DNA from: Petrotoga sp. 9PW.55.5.1
Lineage (GTDB): Bacteria > Thermotogota > Thermotogae > Petrotogales > Petrotogaceae
Reading direction: 5' to 3'
DNA: 64,000 nt
NCBI RefSeq assembly: GCF_003265365.1
Contig: NZ_AUPM01000046.1
Location: 1 to 64,000, forward strand
In this document: positions 38,431 through 49,917 of the stretch, one piece after another
Layout: every line of letters starts with the position of its first letter
How positions within the stretch are numbered: position 1 is the stretch's first letter
Notes under the pieces: model-generated
Told to the model about the DNA's origin: nothing
What the model saw: the letters and a program-made list of their open reading frames with translations, nothing else
The model's database searches: none
Program-made: the position numbers and the translations under genes

Positions 38431-39483
38431 ATGTCTGAAAGCACTGGATCTAATAAAGCTTTAAGCAGAAAAAGAATCATAATAAACGTAATTATTGCTC
38501 TTATCATAGGCTTTGCTATCAACATTTTGATTGCCTTTTTTGCGGATTTTCAAGAAACAATAGCTACAATTAAAACAATCGATTTAACTTTTATTATAAA
38601 AATTTTTGGTGTCTTTGCATTTGCTTATATTATAGATTTAGTTAGACTATATATAGTAACTTTTAGTTTCAACAAAAGATTAAGATTCAAAGACGCCCTT
38701 CACAACACTTTTTCTTACTATTTTATGTCTAATATTACCCCCATGGCAAGTGGAGGCCAGCCATACCAGATATACCATCTCACAAAATTAGGGATCGAAT
38801 CAACACTTGCAACGAATATAGTGATGTCTAGATTAGCTGAAAATCTCTTGTTTTCAGCAGCAATGATATTAATCTTTATTAGAAGAGTTTTAAAAATTAT
38901 AGCGAATGTTGGGGTTGGAAAATATATTCTTGTAATAGGAATTATATCCGCTTTAGGCTTTTCAGCTTTAGTAGTTATCTTATTTTTGAACCCTAAGATA
39001 TTCTACAAATTTTTCAACTTTCTTTTAAAGATATTACCGATAAAAAACAAAACTAAAATGGAGAATAGAATGGAAAAACTTAAAAATTGGCTTGAAGATC
39101 TGAAAGCTAGCATTAATTTACTCTGGATTAAAAAAGCTTATATATTGGCGATTGATTTCATCTTGGGAGGTTTTATAGTCTTCTTTCATTCATTAGGGTT
39201 ATATATAGCTTTGACTTCTGTTACAACATTAAATTACAACATTTTAGATGTTCTTATATTATTCATAATTATGAATTTTGTAATATATTATATACCCACA
39301 CCAGGTTCCTCAGGAGGAGTAGAAACACTATATGGTATTGTACTGGCTGGCCTTATACCAGCAAAATTCTTATCTTCAATAGTGCTTTTATGGAGATTTG
39401 CAACTTATTATCTGCAAATAGCTTTTGAAGCTATAATAATGCTTTTTACAAGGTCAAAAGTAAAAAACGAATCTTCTCAATAG
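38431..39483 (+). CDS. Flippase-like (UPF0104/LPG_synthase_TM) membrane protein
   Basis: Integral membrane protein of the AglD/MprF-transmembrane family, with about eight hydrophobic helices. Family features seen: SYYFMSNITPMASGGQPYQIYHL near 90-115, and YIPTPGSSGGVETLYG near 287-302. 350 residues. Members are proposed to move lipid-linked substrates or are fused to glycosyl or aminoacyl transferases. The adjacent GT4 gene fits a glycolipid role. Its stop overlaps the 3' end of the convergent glpX by 7 bases, so there is no terminator between the two. Confidence 0.85.
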   Translation: MSESTGSNKALSRKRIIINVIIALIIGFAINILIAFFADFQETIATIKTIDLTFIIKIFGVFAFAYIIDLVRLYIVTFSFNKRLRFKDALHNTFSYYFMSNITPMASGGQPYQIYHLTKLGIESTLATNIVMSRLAENLLFSAAMILIFIRRVLKIIANVGVGKYILVIGIISALGFSALVVILFLNPKIFYKFFNFLLKILPIKNKTKMENRMEKLKNWLEDLKASINLLWIKKAYILAIDFILGGFIVFFHSLGLYIALTSVTTLNYNILDVLILFIIMNFVIYYIPTPGSSGGVETLYGIVLAGLIPAKFLSSIVLLWRFATYYLQIAFEAIIMLFTRSKVKNESSQ

Positions 39484-40505
39484 ATTTTGTTCTTTTTTAA
39501 ATCCATCAATTTTATATCTTTTTCTAAAGACTTTAATCTAATAGTTTTATTCTTTAAATTGTGCATAGTTTCTATCTTTCTAATAGTTGCACTTTTACTT
39601 CTCATAGTTAGTGTTTGGGTATAGGCAAACCCTTTTATAAACTTAACGCCTTTTAATAGATCCCCATCCGTTATTCCTGTTGCTGAAAATATAACGTCTT
39701 CACCACTTACCAATTCATCTGTGTAAAATACCTTTTCCAACTCCCAACCTTTTTCATTTATCGATTCTTCCTCTATCCGGTCTCTAGCCCACATTTTCAT
39801 CTGTATTTCGCCGCCTAAAGTTTTTAGAGCTGCAGCTGCTAAGGTTCCTTCTAAAGTCCCTCCAATGCCAAGGTAAATATCCACTCCGCTTTCCTCAATA
39901 GAGGTTGCTATTGATGCTGTTATATCTCCATCACTAATCAATTTTATTCTAGAACCAACCTCTTTTATCTCCTCTATAATTTCTTCGTGCCTTTGTCTGT
40001 TTAAAATAACAAAAGTAATTTCACCAGGTAAAACCTTCAAAGTATCACTTGCTATCTCTATATTTTCTCTAATCGATTTTTTAATATCAAGTTTTCCTTT
40101 TAACTCAGGACCAACAGCTAACTTTAATGAATAATAAGTTGGTAAAACTTTGATCCCTCCCTTAATTGTAGATGCAACCGCACTTATAGCATTAGGCAAA
40201 CCAAAAGCTGCTAACTTAACACCATCTATAGGATCAACAGCTAAATCCATTTCTGTAGTTCCATCATCCCAAATCCCCAACTTCTCACCAACGTACAACA
40301 TTGTTGCATTCTCTTTTGTTAATTTGCTAAGAACTATATTTCCTTTAAAATCAATATAATCAAACATACCTCTCATAGCATCGATAGAGTTACGATTGAT
40401 CATATCAAGATTCCCGCTTCCTAAGAAAAGGCTCCCTATTAATGAGGAAGCTTCGGTAACTCTAACAAAATCCATCGTCAACTCTGGATAAATCTTTTTA
40501 TCCAT
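39477..40505 (-). CDS. glpX: Fructose-1,6-bisphosphatase, class II (GlpX)
   Basis: Second gluconeogenic FBPase, unrelated in fold detail to the class I enzyme at 24675. Typical GlpX features are VTEASSLIGSLFLG at the N terminus, EMDLAVDPIDGVKLAAFG near 80-97, GIGGTLEGTLAAAALK near 215-230, and FSATGITDGDLL near 268-279. 342 residues. Some GlpX enzymes also act on sedoheptulose 1,7-bisphosphate. It is a single gene; a TATAAT lies on the minus strand at 40546-40541 without a good -35. The gap 40506-40721 holds nothing else recognisable. Confidence 0.94.
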   Translation of the reverse strand: MDKKIYPELTMDFVRVTEASSLIGSLFLGSGNLDMINRNSIDAMRGMFDYIDFKGNIVLSKLTKENATMLYVGEKLGIWDDGTTEMDLAVDPIDGVKLAAFGLPNAISAVASTIKGGIKVLPTYYSLKLAVGPELKGKLDIKKSIRENIEIASDTLKVLPGEITFVILNRQRHEEIIEEIKEVGSRIKLISDGDITASIATSIEESGVDIYLGIGGTLEGTLAAAALKTLGGEIQMKMWARDRIEEESINEKGWELEKVFYTDELVSGEDVIFSATGITDGDLLKGVKFIKGFAYTQTLTMRSKSATIRKIETMHNLKNKTIRLKSLEKDIKLMDLKKNKIY

Positions 40506-40721
40506 ATTATTTATCCCTCCTTAAAAAGTATGCCATCTATATTATAATACTTTTAATTTCTTTTTAAAAACATAAAATCGAGAGAAAACAAGAGTATAGA
40601 GCACTTAATTAGGACTATAGATAATTATTTGTCTTTAATTATCTTTAAATGGATTTAGTGATATTAATTACTTTTTCATATTTTCAAAAAAATATGGTAA
40701 AATTTTATTGGAGGTGATCTA

Positions 40722-42137
40722 ATGAATTTGTCAGAGTTAGAAAAAAAATTAACAAGAAAACAAAAAAACGTATGGAGCAAAAGGAACAAAGAAGATATAG
40801 AAAAATATTCTAGGCAGTACAAAGCATTCATTGACTTTTCTAAAACAGAAAGAAAAGCGGCAAAATATGCAGTACAAATGCTTGAAAAATACGATTTCAA
40901 ACCTCTTTCTTACTATGAAGAAAAAGGTAAGATAGAAAAGGGTGACAAAGTCTATTACTTAAATAGGGATAAGTCATTGTTCGCATTAAAGTACAATAGC
41001 TCTTTAAAAGATGGGATTAATATTGTGGGTGCACACATAGACTCACCTAGGTTTGATTTAAAGCCTGAACCAATAATTGAAGATGAAAACATTGCAATGG
41101 CAAAGACTCACTATTATGGCGGAGTAAAAAAATATCAATGGTTCAACATTCCTCTTGAACTTCATGGAGTTGTTATTAAAAGCGACGGAAGTAAGATAGA
41201 AGTATCTATAGGAGAAGACGAAAACGATCCTATCTTTGTTATATCAGATTTACTGCCACATCTAGATAGTGATTTAAGCAACAAGAAAGTATCAGATGCA
41301 TTTGAAGCAGAAAAAATGAACCTCCTACTCGGAACAATCTCTATTAGCTACGATGAGGATAATAATGTAAAAAACCCAATCAAACTCAATATATTAAATA
41401 TCTTAAACGAAAAATATGGTTTGGTAGAAGAAGATTTAATAAGTGCTGAATTAGAAGCAGTACCTGCTCTAAAAGCTAGAGATGTTGGGTTAGATAGAAG
41501 CTTAATGGCTTCATATGGACACGATGATAGAGTTTGCGCTTACACAGCTTTAACAGCTCTACTAGATTCAAAAGAATCTGTTAAAAATCCAGCCGTATTA
41601 CTTGTTGATAAAGAAGAGATAGGAAGTACAGGAAATACTGGAGCACGAAACCATTTTTGGATGTATGCGTTAAGTAAGCTTGCGACTATTAGTGAAAAGA
41701 TGCTGCCAATCGAAATTGAAAATATCTTCATCAATTCAACGTTGTTATCTGCAGACGTATCTGCGGCCATTGATCCAAATTACAAAGAAGCACACGATCT
41801 ATCTAATGCACCAAAATTAGGATACGGTATAACCCTAATGAAATATACAGGCTCAAGGGGTAAAGGCGGTACTAACGACGCCAATGCTGAACTTGTTGGT
41901 AAAATAAGAAATCTTTTCAACCTGGAGAATATTTCCTGGCAAATTGGTGAATTAGGTAAAGTTGACAGAGGTGGAGGAGGTACAATAGCCTTGTTCTTCT
42001 CTGATAAAGGATTAGATGTTTTGGATGCTGGTGTTCCGCTTTTGGGAATGCACTCCCCATACGAAGTTGCATCAAAAGCGGATATTTATGAAACTTATTT
42101 GGCTTATAAGACATTTTTTGAAAAATTTGGAAAATGA
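40722..42137 (+). CDS. M18-family aminopeptidase
   Basis: Dinuclear zinc aminopeptidase of the M18 (aspartyl aminopeptidase-like) family. Metal-site segments seen in order: GAHIDSPRFDLKPEP near 102-116, SYGHDDRVCAYTAL near 265-278, DKEEIGSTGNTGA near 294-306 and SADVSAAIDPN near 345. 471 residues. AGGTGATCT site ahead of the ATG. Stop and next start overlap as ATGA, so the unknown gene that follows is translationally coupled to it. Confidence 0.92.
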   Translation: MNLSELEKKLTRKQKNVWSKRNKEDIEKYSRQYKAFIDFSKTERKAAKYAVQMLEKYDFKPLSYYEEKGKIEKGDKVYYLNRDKSLFALKYNSSLKDGINIVGAHIDSPRFDLKPEPIIEDENIAMAKTHYYGGVKKYQWFNIPLELHGVVIKSDGSKIEVSIGEDENDPIFVISDLLPHLDSDLSNKKVSDAFEAEKMNLLLGTISISYDEDNNVKNPIKLNILNILNEKYGLVEEDLISAELEAVPALKARDVGLDRSLMASYGHDDRVCAYTALTALLDSKESVKNPAVLLVDKEEIGSTGNTGARNHFWMYALSKLATISEKMLPIEIENIFINSTLLSADVSAAIDPNYKEAHDLSNAPKLGYGITLMKYTGSRGKGGTNDANAELVGKIRNLFNLENISWQIGELGKVDRGGGGTIALFFSDKGLDVLDAGVPLLGMHSPYEVASKADIYETYLAYKTFFEKFGK

Positions 42138-42697
42138 AATTATTTGTTGGGAACCCCTTAAATTCTTTAGAGTTTACGGATCTTGACATATTAATATCAA
42201 CCTCAGACTGGTCTTTAAATGACCAATCTGAGGTTGTTGCTATCCTTAACAAATATTCAGTAGAATGTTATATAAAAAGGAATAAAACGATGTTAAACAA
42301 AGAGAATAGGTTTATAACTTGTCAAAACTTTTTATTGTCTTTTGGTTACACAAATGATGCGATGAATTTTGAATTTTACTTCTTAAATCTTTTGTATCAA
42401 ACTGACTTGATCATTCTGTCACTTAACTTTTCTGAAACTCTCTTAGAAAAGGTTTTATCTCACATTCATTCAAATTTAAGAAAAGTAAAAATACCCGCAT
42501 TAATTGTAAATATGATGAACGATAGACCTAAAATTTCTTATATAGTGCCAAACTATAAGAATAGTTATGAAATAAAAGACGCCTTGTATTTTTATCTTGA
42601 AATAAATAAAAATGGTAACTTCTTCTATTCTTTTGGAAAGTATCTTTCAGACCTTAAAGAATCTGTAAAAAGTTTTGAAGTTAAGGTTTTGAGATAA
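42134..42697 (+). CDS. Unrecognised protein of 187 residues
   Basis: I do not recognise this protein. It is soluble in appearance, starts in the aminopeptidase stop (ATGA) and ends 1 base before the next gene, so it is in a three-gene unit. It alternates short hydrophobic strands (DLIILSLNF, IPALIVNMM) with polar helices, as in an alpha/beta fold. Codons 22-34 lie in a 39-base inverted repeat (see 42198-42236). The gene shows the same AT-rich codon use as its neighbours. No signal peptide or cysteine motif. Confidence 0.7.
   Translation: MKLFVGNPLNSLEFTDLDILISTSDWSLNDQSEVVAILNKYSVECYIKRNKTMLNKENRFITCQNFLLSFGYTNDAMNFEFYFLNLLYQTDLIILSLNFSETLLEKVLSHIHSNLRKVKIPALIVNMMNDRPKISYIVPNYKNSYEIKDALYFYLEINKNGNFFYSFGKYLSDLKESVKSFEVKVLR
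42198..42236. repeat. Near-perfect hairpin inside a coding region
   Basis: Arms 198-213 and 221-236 match at 15 of 16 positions (CAACCTCAGACTGGTC against its inverse), loop TTTAAAT. It lies about 65 bases after the start of the 187-residue gene. Because it is palindromic and in frame on both strands, both strands encode TSDWSxxDQSEV. No T run follows, so it is not a standard terminator. Confidence 0.9.
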
Positions 42698-42698
42698 A

Positions 42699-43400
42699 AT
42701 GAAAAACTATAATTTTTTATTAAAGCTTCAATATTCTTTTCTTAAAAAACATATTTTTAGTTCTCTAGAAAATATCTCTGATACGAGGGAAAGCATCAAA
42801 GATAGTTTGGGAATATACATTTTAGAACAAATATCCCCCAAAAAATTAATAAAATCCTTTACTTCAGGTGTAAGCAAAGGATTTTACATATTCTTCTATT
42901 CTTCAAATAAAAATGTTCCATATAGAAAACTAAAACTTATAAACGAAATAGCAAACATATATGGAATACATTTAATCTTATTTTTAAAAAACGTTTCTTT
43001 AAGCATTTTCAATAACAATGTAATTGTCATAAACACAGAAAAAACACTAGCTAATAGAATTTTCACCATAAACTCATATAAAATATCTTTTGTGCTCCCA
43101 CAAGAGATAACTAACCCAGCTGTTGCTATGACTTTAAATATACAAGGGATTGATGTCGTTTTTATTAGAAGCTCTTCTTATTATGAAATGCAGGATTTTT
43201 CCAACAATATACTTGCCTACGCTCTTACAGATAAAAACATATTTGCTCCAACTATATTAGACAAACATAAAGCTCTTCTCAAAGAGAAAAATCTTTTATG
43301 GCTCAATATGAAGGATTTAAAAATTATTAAAAATAACTATCTTGAGAATAATTCAAGCGATCTTTTAAGAATAAAAAACAAACTTGATCTACTAAGATAA
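42699..43400 (+). CDS. Unrecognised protein, possibly a degenerate nitrilase-like fold
   Basis: 233 residues, not confidently recognised. The middle, KLKLINEIANIYGIHLILFLKN, then FVLPQEITNPAVAMTLNIQG, then VVFIRSSSYYEMQ, has the order and spacing of a carbon-nitrogen hydrolase (nitrilase) core. However, the catalytic cysteine position is not a cysteine and no convincing Glu/Lys pair is seen. If that resemblance is real, it is an inactive relative. It is last in the aminopeptidase unit and converges on atpC with only 13 bases between. Confidence 0.6.
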   Translation: MKNYNFLLKLQYSFLKKHIFSSLENISDTRESIKDSLGIYILEQISPKKLIKSFTSGVSKGFYIFFYSSNKNVPYRKLKLINEIANIYGIHLILFLKNVSLSIFNNNVIVINTEKTLANRIFTINSYKISFVLPQEITNPAVAMTLNIQGIDVVFIRSSSYYEMQDFSNNILAYALTDKNIFAPTILDKHKALLKEKNLLWLNMKDLKIIKNNYLENNSSDLLRIKNKLDLLR

Positions 43401-43413
43401 TGGTCTAGAAAAA

Positions 43414-43821
43414 TCACTTTCTTTTTGAAATGTTAACCCGTAAAAGATTTTTTTCAATCTTAGTTTGTAATTTGGCCTTTGTGAACTTATCTTGAGACTC
43501 TTTTAGTTCCTCTTCGGCTCTTTCCATAGCCCTTCTAGCTGTTTCTACATCAATATCTTCTGGTTTCTCAGCAGCTGTAGTTATTATTGACATTTCATCA
43601 CCTGTCATTTCAACAACTCCTCCGTGAACCGCAAAAGATTCAGAAGAATTATCGCTTTTTTTTACCCTTACAGGCGCGATCTTTAAACTACTCACTATAG
43701 GCAAACGTTCCGTAAGAGTTCCCATGGAACCTTCTTTAGTAGTAAATTCAACATATTGAACTTCTTCTTCAAATTTTATCCCTTCAGGGGTTATAATTCT
43801 GAACTTGAAAATTTCTACCAC
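43414..43821 (-). CDS. atpC: ATP synthase F1 epsilon subunit
   Basis: Central-stalk epsilon subunit, 135 residues. N-terminal beta-sandwich (FRIITPEGIKFEEEVQYVEF, FAVHGGVVEMTGDE) and C-terminal two-helix region (ARRAMERAEEELKESQDK). Last gene of the atp operon, 14 bases after atpD. No clear terminator lies between it and the convergent gene. Confidence 0.95.
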   Translation of the reverse strand: MVEIFKFRIITPEGIKFEEEVQYVEFTTKEGSMGTLTERLPIVSSLKIAPVRVKKSDNSSESFAVHGGVVEMTGDEMSIITTAAEKPEDIDVETARRAMERAEEELKESQDKFTKAKLQTKIEKNLLRVNISKRK

Positions 43822-43834
43822 CCGCCTTTAATGA

Positions 43835-46080
<2,246 letters not shown>

Positions 46081-46092
46081 TAATCACCACTC

Positions 46093-47607
46093 TTATTTGA
46101 AAACATTAAGGAATTTGGTAATCGTTTCATCCAACATCTTCTTTATTTCATCGGTTAAATCTTTTTTCTCTTTTATTTCACTTAATACTTCTGGATTATT
46201 TTCTTTAAGATACGCAAGAAATTGTTTTTCAAAATCGCCAATCCTTTCGGTGTCGATTTGGTCTAAATAACCTTCAGTAGCCGCATATATTACAACAACC
46301 TGATCTTCAATCTCCATCGGTGAATATTGAGGTTGTTTCATTAATTCCGTCAACTTTTCACCTTTTATTAACTGCTTTTTAGTTGCTTCATCAAGATCAG
46401 CTGCAAACTGTGTAAAAGACTCAAGCTCCCTATACTGAGCTAAATCTAATTTTAAAGAACCAGCTACCTTCTTCATTGGTTTTGTTTGGGCATCTCCACC
46501 AACCCTTGAAACAGACAAACCAATATTAACAGCAGGCCTTACACCAGCGTTAAACAAACCTGATTCAAGATATATTTGTCCGTCAGTTATAGAAATAACG
46601 TTTGTAGGAATATATGCTGAAATATCATTTGCTTGAGTTTCTATTATAGGTAGAGCTGTTAATGAACCATTACCATAATTTTCGTTTAACCTAGAGGCTC
46701 TTTCTAGTAATCTGGAATGAAGATAAAAAATATCCCCGGGGTATGCTTCTCTTCCAGGTGGCCTTCTGAGCAAAAGAGAAATTTCTCTGTAAGCTGCGGC
46801 ATGTTTTGATAGATCATCATATATAACTAAGGCGTCCTTACCGTTAAACATAAAATATTCTCCTATTGCAGCTCCAGCGTAAGGAGCTATATACTGTAAT
46901 GAAGCAGGATCTGAAGCATCAGCAGCTACAACAACAGTATAATCTAAGGCCCCAAACTTTTCAAAATTATCTATAGTTCTTGCTAAGGCAGAAGACTTTT
47001 GACCTATTGAAACATAAATACAAAAAACATCTTTACCTTTTTGATTTATAATAGTATCTATCGCAATTGCGGTTTTACCCGTTTGTCTATCACCAATTAT
47101 CAATTCTCTTTGTCCTCTACCTATAGGAATTAAAGAGTCTAAAACTTTAAGTCCCGTTTGTAAAGGAGTATCTACAGATTTTCTTGTAACAACCCCCATA
47201 GACTTTCTCTCTAAAGGATAAAAATCATTCGTTTTTATTTCTCCTTTTCCATCAAGGGGTATCCCTAAAGGATTCACTACCCTTCCAAGCATAGCCTCTC
47301 CCACAGGCACTTCTATAATTCTATTGGTTCTAACTAGTTTGTTTCCTTCTTTTATATCTTTGTAATCTCCTAAAGTTATAATACCAACATTATCTTCTTC
47401 AAGGTTCATAGCTATACCATATACCTTTTCTCCTGCTGAACTTTCAATCTCCACTAATTCGTTTGTCATGACGTCTTTAAGACCATAGGCTCTAACTATC
47501 CCATCGCTAACTTGCATTACCCATCCAATCTCTTTAATTTCTCCACTTTCATAACTTTTTATTCGCTCTTCTATTACCTTTGTAAGTTCATCTGGATTAA
47601 CTCTCAA
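46093..47607 (-). CDS. atpA: ATP synthase F1 alpha subunit
   Basis: Non-catalytic nucleotide-binding subunit. P-loop [13 protein letters not shown] near 168-180, [20 protein letters not shown] near 285, and [14 protein letters not shown], the family signature, near 358-371. 504 residues. The start overlaps the end of atpH by 4 bases (ATGA-type), so stalk and ring subunits are made together. Confidence 0.98.
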   Translation of the reverse strand: MRVNPDELTKVIEERIKSYESGEIKEIGWVMQVSDGIVRAYGLKDVMTNELVEIESSAGEKVYGIAMNLEEDNVGIITLGDYKDIKEGNKLVRTNRIIEVPVGEAMLGRVVNPLGIPLDGKGEIKTNDFYPLERKSMGVVTRKSVDTPLQTGLKVLDSLIPIGRGQRELIIGDRQTGKTAIAIDTIINQKGKDVFCIYVSIGQKSSALARTIDNFEKFGALDYTVVVAADASDPASLQYIAPYAGAAIGEYFMFNGKDALVIYDDLSKHAAAYREISLLLRRPPGREAYPGDIFYLHSRLLERASRLNENYGNGSLTALPIIETQANDISAYIPTNVISITDGQIYLESGLFNAGVRPAVNIGLSVSRVGGDAQTKPMKKVAGSLKLDLAQYRELESFTQFAADLDEATKKQLIKGEKLTELMKQPQYSPMEIEDQVVVIYAATEGYLDQIDTERIGDFEKQFLAYLKENNPEVLSEIKEKKDLTDEIKKMLDETITKFLNVFK

Positions 47608-48170
47608 AAAATGTCACCTCCACCAGTGGGTGCATAGGCAGATTGTATATTATCTAAAAAGCCTTTAACAGAGTAATCAAAAAACTTATCTCCAATATAC
47701 AACTGCAACCCGCCTATAATTTCTTCTTCTATCTCTGTAATCAGTTTAATCTCTCTTCCTGTTTTGCTTTGAATAGCTTTCTTTATCTGATCAATTATAT
47801 TTTTTGAAGCCTTCTTTGGAAGAATTAATCTTACTTCTACAACTCTTTCTCTTTCTAAATTTTGTTGATATAAAATATAAGAAATCAACGGTATCAAATT
47901 CTGTCTTCTTTTCTTTGCCAAAAATTCTAAAAATTTGACAAATATCTTCTCTTCAAACTCTGTTACTTCAACAAACTTTTTGACGATATAATCAGGTGAT
48001 ATAAGAGGACTATAAACCGTATCTCTTAAAGTTTCGTCCTCCTCTAAAACGCTTTTTAACTTCCTGAAGGCTTCAACATATTTATCTAAATTACCTATCT
48101 CTCCTATATCTTCCAAAGTTTTTATAAGTGCTTCAGAATATTTAGAAGCTAAAAAGTAAGAAGCTTTCAT
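47604..48170 (-). CDS. atpH: ATP synthase F1 delta subunit
   Basis: Connects the top of F1 to the peripheral stalk. N-terminal helical bundle ([39 protein letters not shown]) and C-terminal beta part with [20 protein letters not shown], which is the delta signature. 188 residues. It overlaps atpF by one base and atpA by four. Confidence 0.95.
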   Translation of the reverse strand: MKASYFLASKYSEALIKTLEDIGEIGNLDKYVEAFRKLKSVLEEDETLRDTVYSPLISPDYIVKKFVEVTEFEEKIFVKFLEFLAKKRRQNLIPLISYILYQQNLERERVVEVRLILPKKASKNIIDQIKKAIQSKTGREIKLITEIEEEIIGGLQLYIGDKFFDYSVKGFLDNIQSAYAPTGGGDIF

Positions 48171-48661
48171 TACAATTCTCCTTTGTCTTTCAAACTATCT
48201 ATAGCCCTTCTTATAATCTCTTCATTCTTTCTTTTATCTATCTGCTCTTTCAATATCATAGAAGAAATTGCTACAGCCAAAGAAACTATTTTTGTCTGCA
48301 ATTCCCTAGAGGCCCTTTCCTTAATTTCTTCAGCCTCTTTTTCTGCCTTATCTAGAATATTCTTTCTTTGTTCATTTGCTTCTTGTTGAGCTGCCTTTAC
48401 TATATTCTGAGCTTGTTCGTTAGCCTTTTCTATTATCTTTCTTCTTTCGTCATCTATCTCAGACAATCTTCTATCTAAATCTTCTTTTCCCTTTTGAGTT
48501 TCTAACCTAAGCTTTTCAGCCTCGTTCAAATTCTTTTCAACTTCTTGCTTTCTCTTGTCGGTCATATCAAAGTACGGCTTATACAACAACCTGTACATAA
48601 GTAGCATAAAAGCAAGAAAACCTAACAAATTAACTATTGAAGTTAAATTAAAAGATAACAT
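48170..48661 (-). CDS. atpF: ATP synthase F0 b subunit
   Basis: Peripheral-stalk subunit: one N-terminal transmembrane helix (residues about 9-28, VNLLGFLAFMLLMYRLLYKP) followed by a long Lys/Glu/Arg coiled coil to the end. 163 residues, normal for a single-b enzyme. Lies 57 bases after atpE. Confidence 0.95.
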   Translation of the reverse strand: MLSFNLTSIVNLLGFLAFMLLMYRLLYKPYFDMTDKRKQEVEKNLNEAEKLRLETQKGKEDLDRRLSEIDDERRKIIEKANEQAQNIVKAAQQEANEQRKNILDKAEKEAEEIKERASRELQTKIVSLAVAISSMILKEQIDKRKNEEIIRRAIDSLKDKGEL

Positions 48662-48718
48662 AAACTCACCTCTTTGAGGAAAAACTAAAATTTCAAAAAA
48701 ACATAAAAATATATAACA

Positions 48719-49009
48719 CTATGGAAGAACAAACAATAAAATCAATGCTACAACTAATGAATAAAGCCCTGTGGATTCAGTAACAGCCATAGCCAAAAGC
48801 ATTCTTGTTGTCAAGTTTCCGCTCATCTCTGGTTGCCTTGCCATAGCATCCATAGCGTGTGCGCCAACGTTACCTTCTCCAACACCTGGACCTATAGCCC
48901 CAATACCCATAGCAACACCTGCACCTAACAACTTACCTAAATAATACAAACCCCATCCAATAGCGCCACCTTCAGTAACCAAATTTTGAAGCATAGTAGC
49001 TAAATCCAT
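48719..49009 (-). CDS. atpE: ATP synthase F0 c subunit, Na+-type residues
   Basis: Rotor-ring proteolipid: two transmembrane helices with the polar ARQPE loop at 57-61. Helix 1 has GPGVGEG with E45, and helix 2 has TESTGLYS with the ion-carrying E78, S79, T80 and Y83. In known Na+-coupled rings (for example Ilyobacter) the ligands are Gln, Glu, Ser and a Tyr on these positions. E45 replaces that Gln, a pair of carboxylates I recall for Thermotogota. This points to Na+ coupling, but it is inference. 96 residues, with a longer N-terminal extension than E. coli. Confidence 0.96.
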   Translation of the reverse strand: MDLATMLQNLVTEGGAIGWGLYYLGKLLGAGVAMGIGAIGPGVGEGNVGAHAMDAMARQPEMSGNLTTRMLLAMAVTESTGLYSLVVALILLFVLP

Positions 49010-49051
49010 TTTCTTTCCTCCTTAGCTTTTTTTATATTTATTTAAAAGTCT

Positions 49052-49879
49052 TTATTCTAACAATGAACCTATATATGCTATTGTCAACAAAGCAAAAACA
49101 AATGCCTGAATGAGCCCGATGAACCAACCAAAAAAGCCCCACAAAAAAACAGGTAGTAGAAAATACTTAAGCATATAGCTTATAATTAAAACAAGTATAC
49201 CTCCCCCCATAATGTTACCAAACAACCTTAATGAATGGGAAATTGGTTTTGCTATCTCACTAATTAGGTTTATTGGAAATAGTAGTGGATTCGGTTCAAA
49301 AAAAGATTTGAGCCACTTCAAAACACCTTTCGCCCTTGCTGCATAAAAGTGGCTAATTACTAAAACCATTAAAGCGTAAGTTAAATTAACGTTTAAATCA
49401 GAGGTAGGCGTGTACCATGTGTTTGTAAACAATTGAACATTCAACCCATTCTCAACAGGGACAACGTCAATCCCTGGGATTCCACCTAAAACATTAGAAA
49501 CAGCTATATACAAGAAAAAACTCATAGCAATTACGAAAGTAGATTTCCTATACTTAGGATTGGGAACTGAATCCTCAACCATTTCCCAAAAATAATCAAA
49601 AAAGGTTTCAACAGAAGCCTGTAATCTACCAGGAATTCTCTCCCAGCGAATACTTCTTGCGACTAAAAGTAAAAGTGTCATAACACCAAAAGACATAATC
49701 AATGTCATCGGATTTATTTGACCAAAGAAACCTCCGTCTCCGAAATAAACAATCCATCTATCCCCAACACCTTCTAAACTCATTTCAAAAACAAAAAAAT
49801 TAACAAACCCTAAAACAATATAAGCTACAAAAAGAAAAATCAAAATCTTTTTTGATCTATCGTTAGACTCACTAGTCAA
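49052..49879 (-). CDS. atpB: ATP synthase F0 a subunit
   Basis: Stator channel subunit next to the c ring. The essential arginine is in SHSLRLFGNIMGG, and FEPNPLLFPINLISE is also typical. Several hydrophobic helices. TTG 49879 is chosen because GGAGGAGGTG lies 5 bases upstream; the in-frame ATG at 49903 lies before that site and has none of its own. About 275 residues. Second part of the operon, 38 bases after the small atpI-like gene. Confidence 0.94.
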   Translation of the reverse strand: MTSESNDRSKKILIFLFVAYIVLGFVNFFVFEMSLEGVGDRWIVYFGDGGFFGQINPMTLIMSFGVMTLLLLVARSIRWERIPGRLQASVETFFDYFWEMVEDSVPNPKYRKSTFVIAMSFFLYIAVSNVLGGIPGIDVVPVENGLNVQLFTNTWYTPTSDLNVNLTYALMVLVISHFYAARAKGVLKWLKSFFEPNPLLFPINLISEIAKPISHSLRLFGNIMGGGILVLIISYMLKYFLLPVFLWGFFGWFIGLIQAFVFALLTIAYIGSLLE

Positions 49880-49917
49880 AAAAACACCTCCTCCAAAGAT
49901 CAAATAAATTATTACCC

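Noticed and set aside
42198-42236. Rho-independent terminator within the 187-residue gene
   Set aside because: No T run follows the stem, and the reading frame continues through it.
41917-42252. Antisense gene of 111 residues
   Set aside because: It overlaps two good genes, has atypical composition, and its TSDWS motif is only the mirror of the palindrome.
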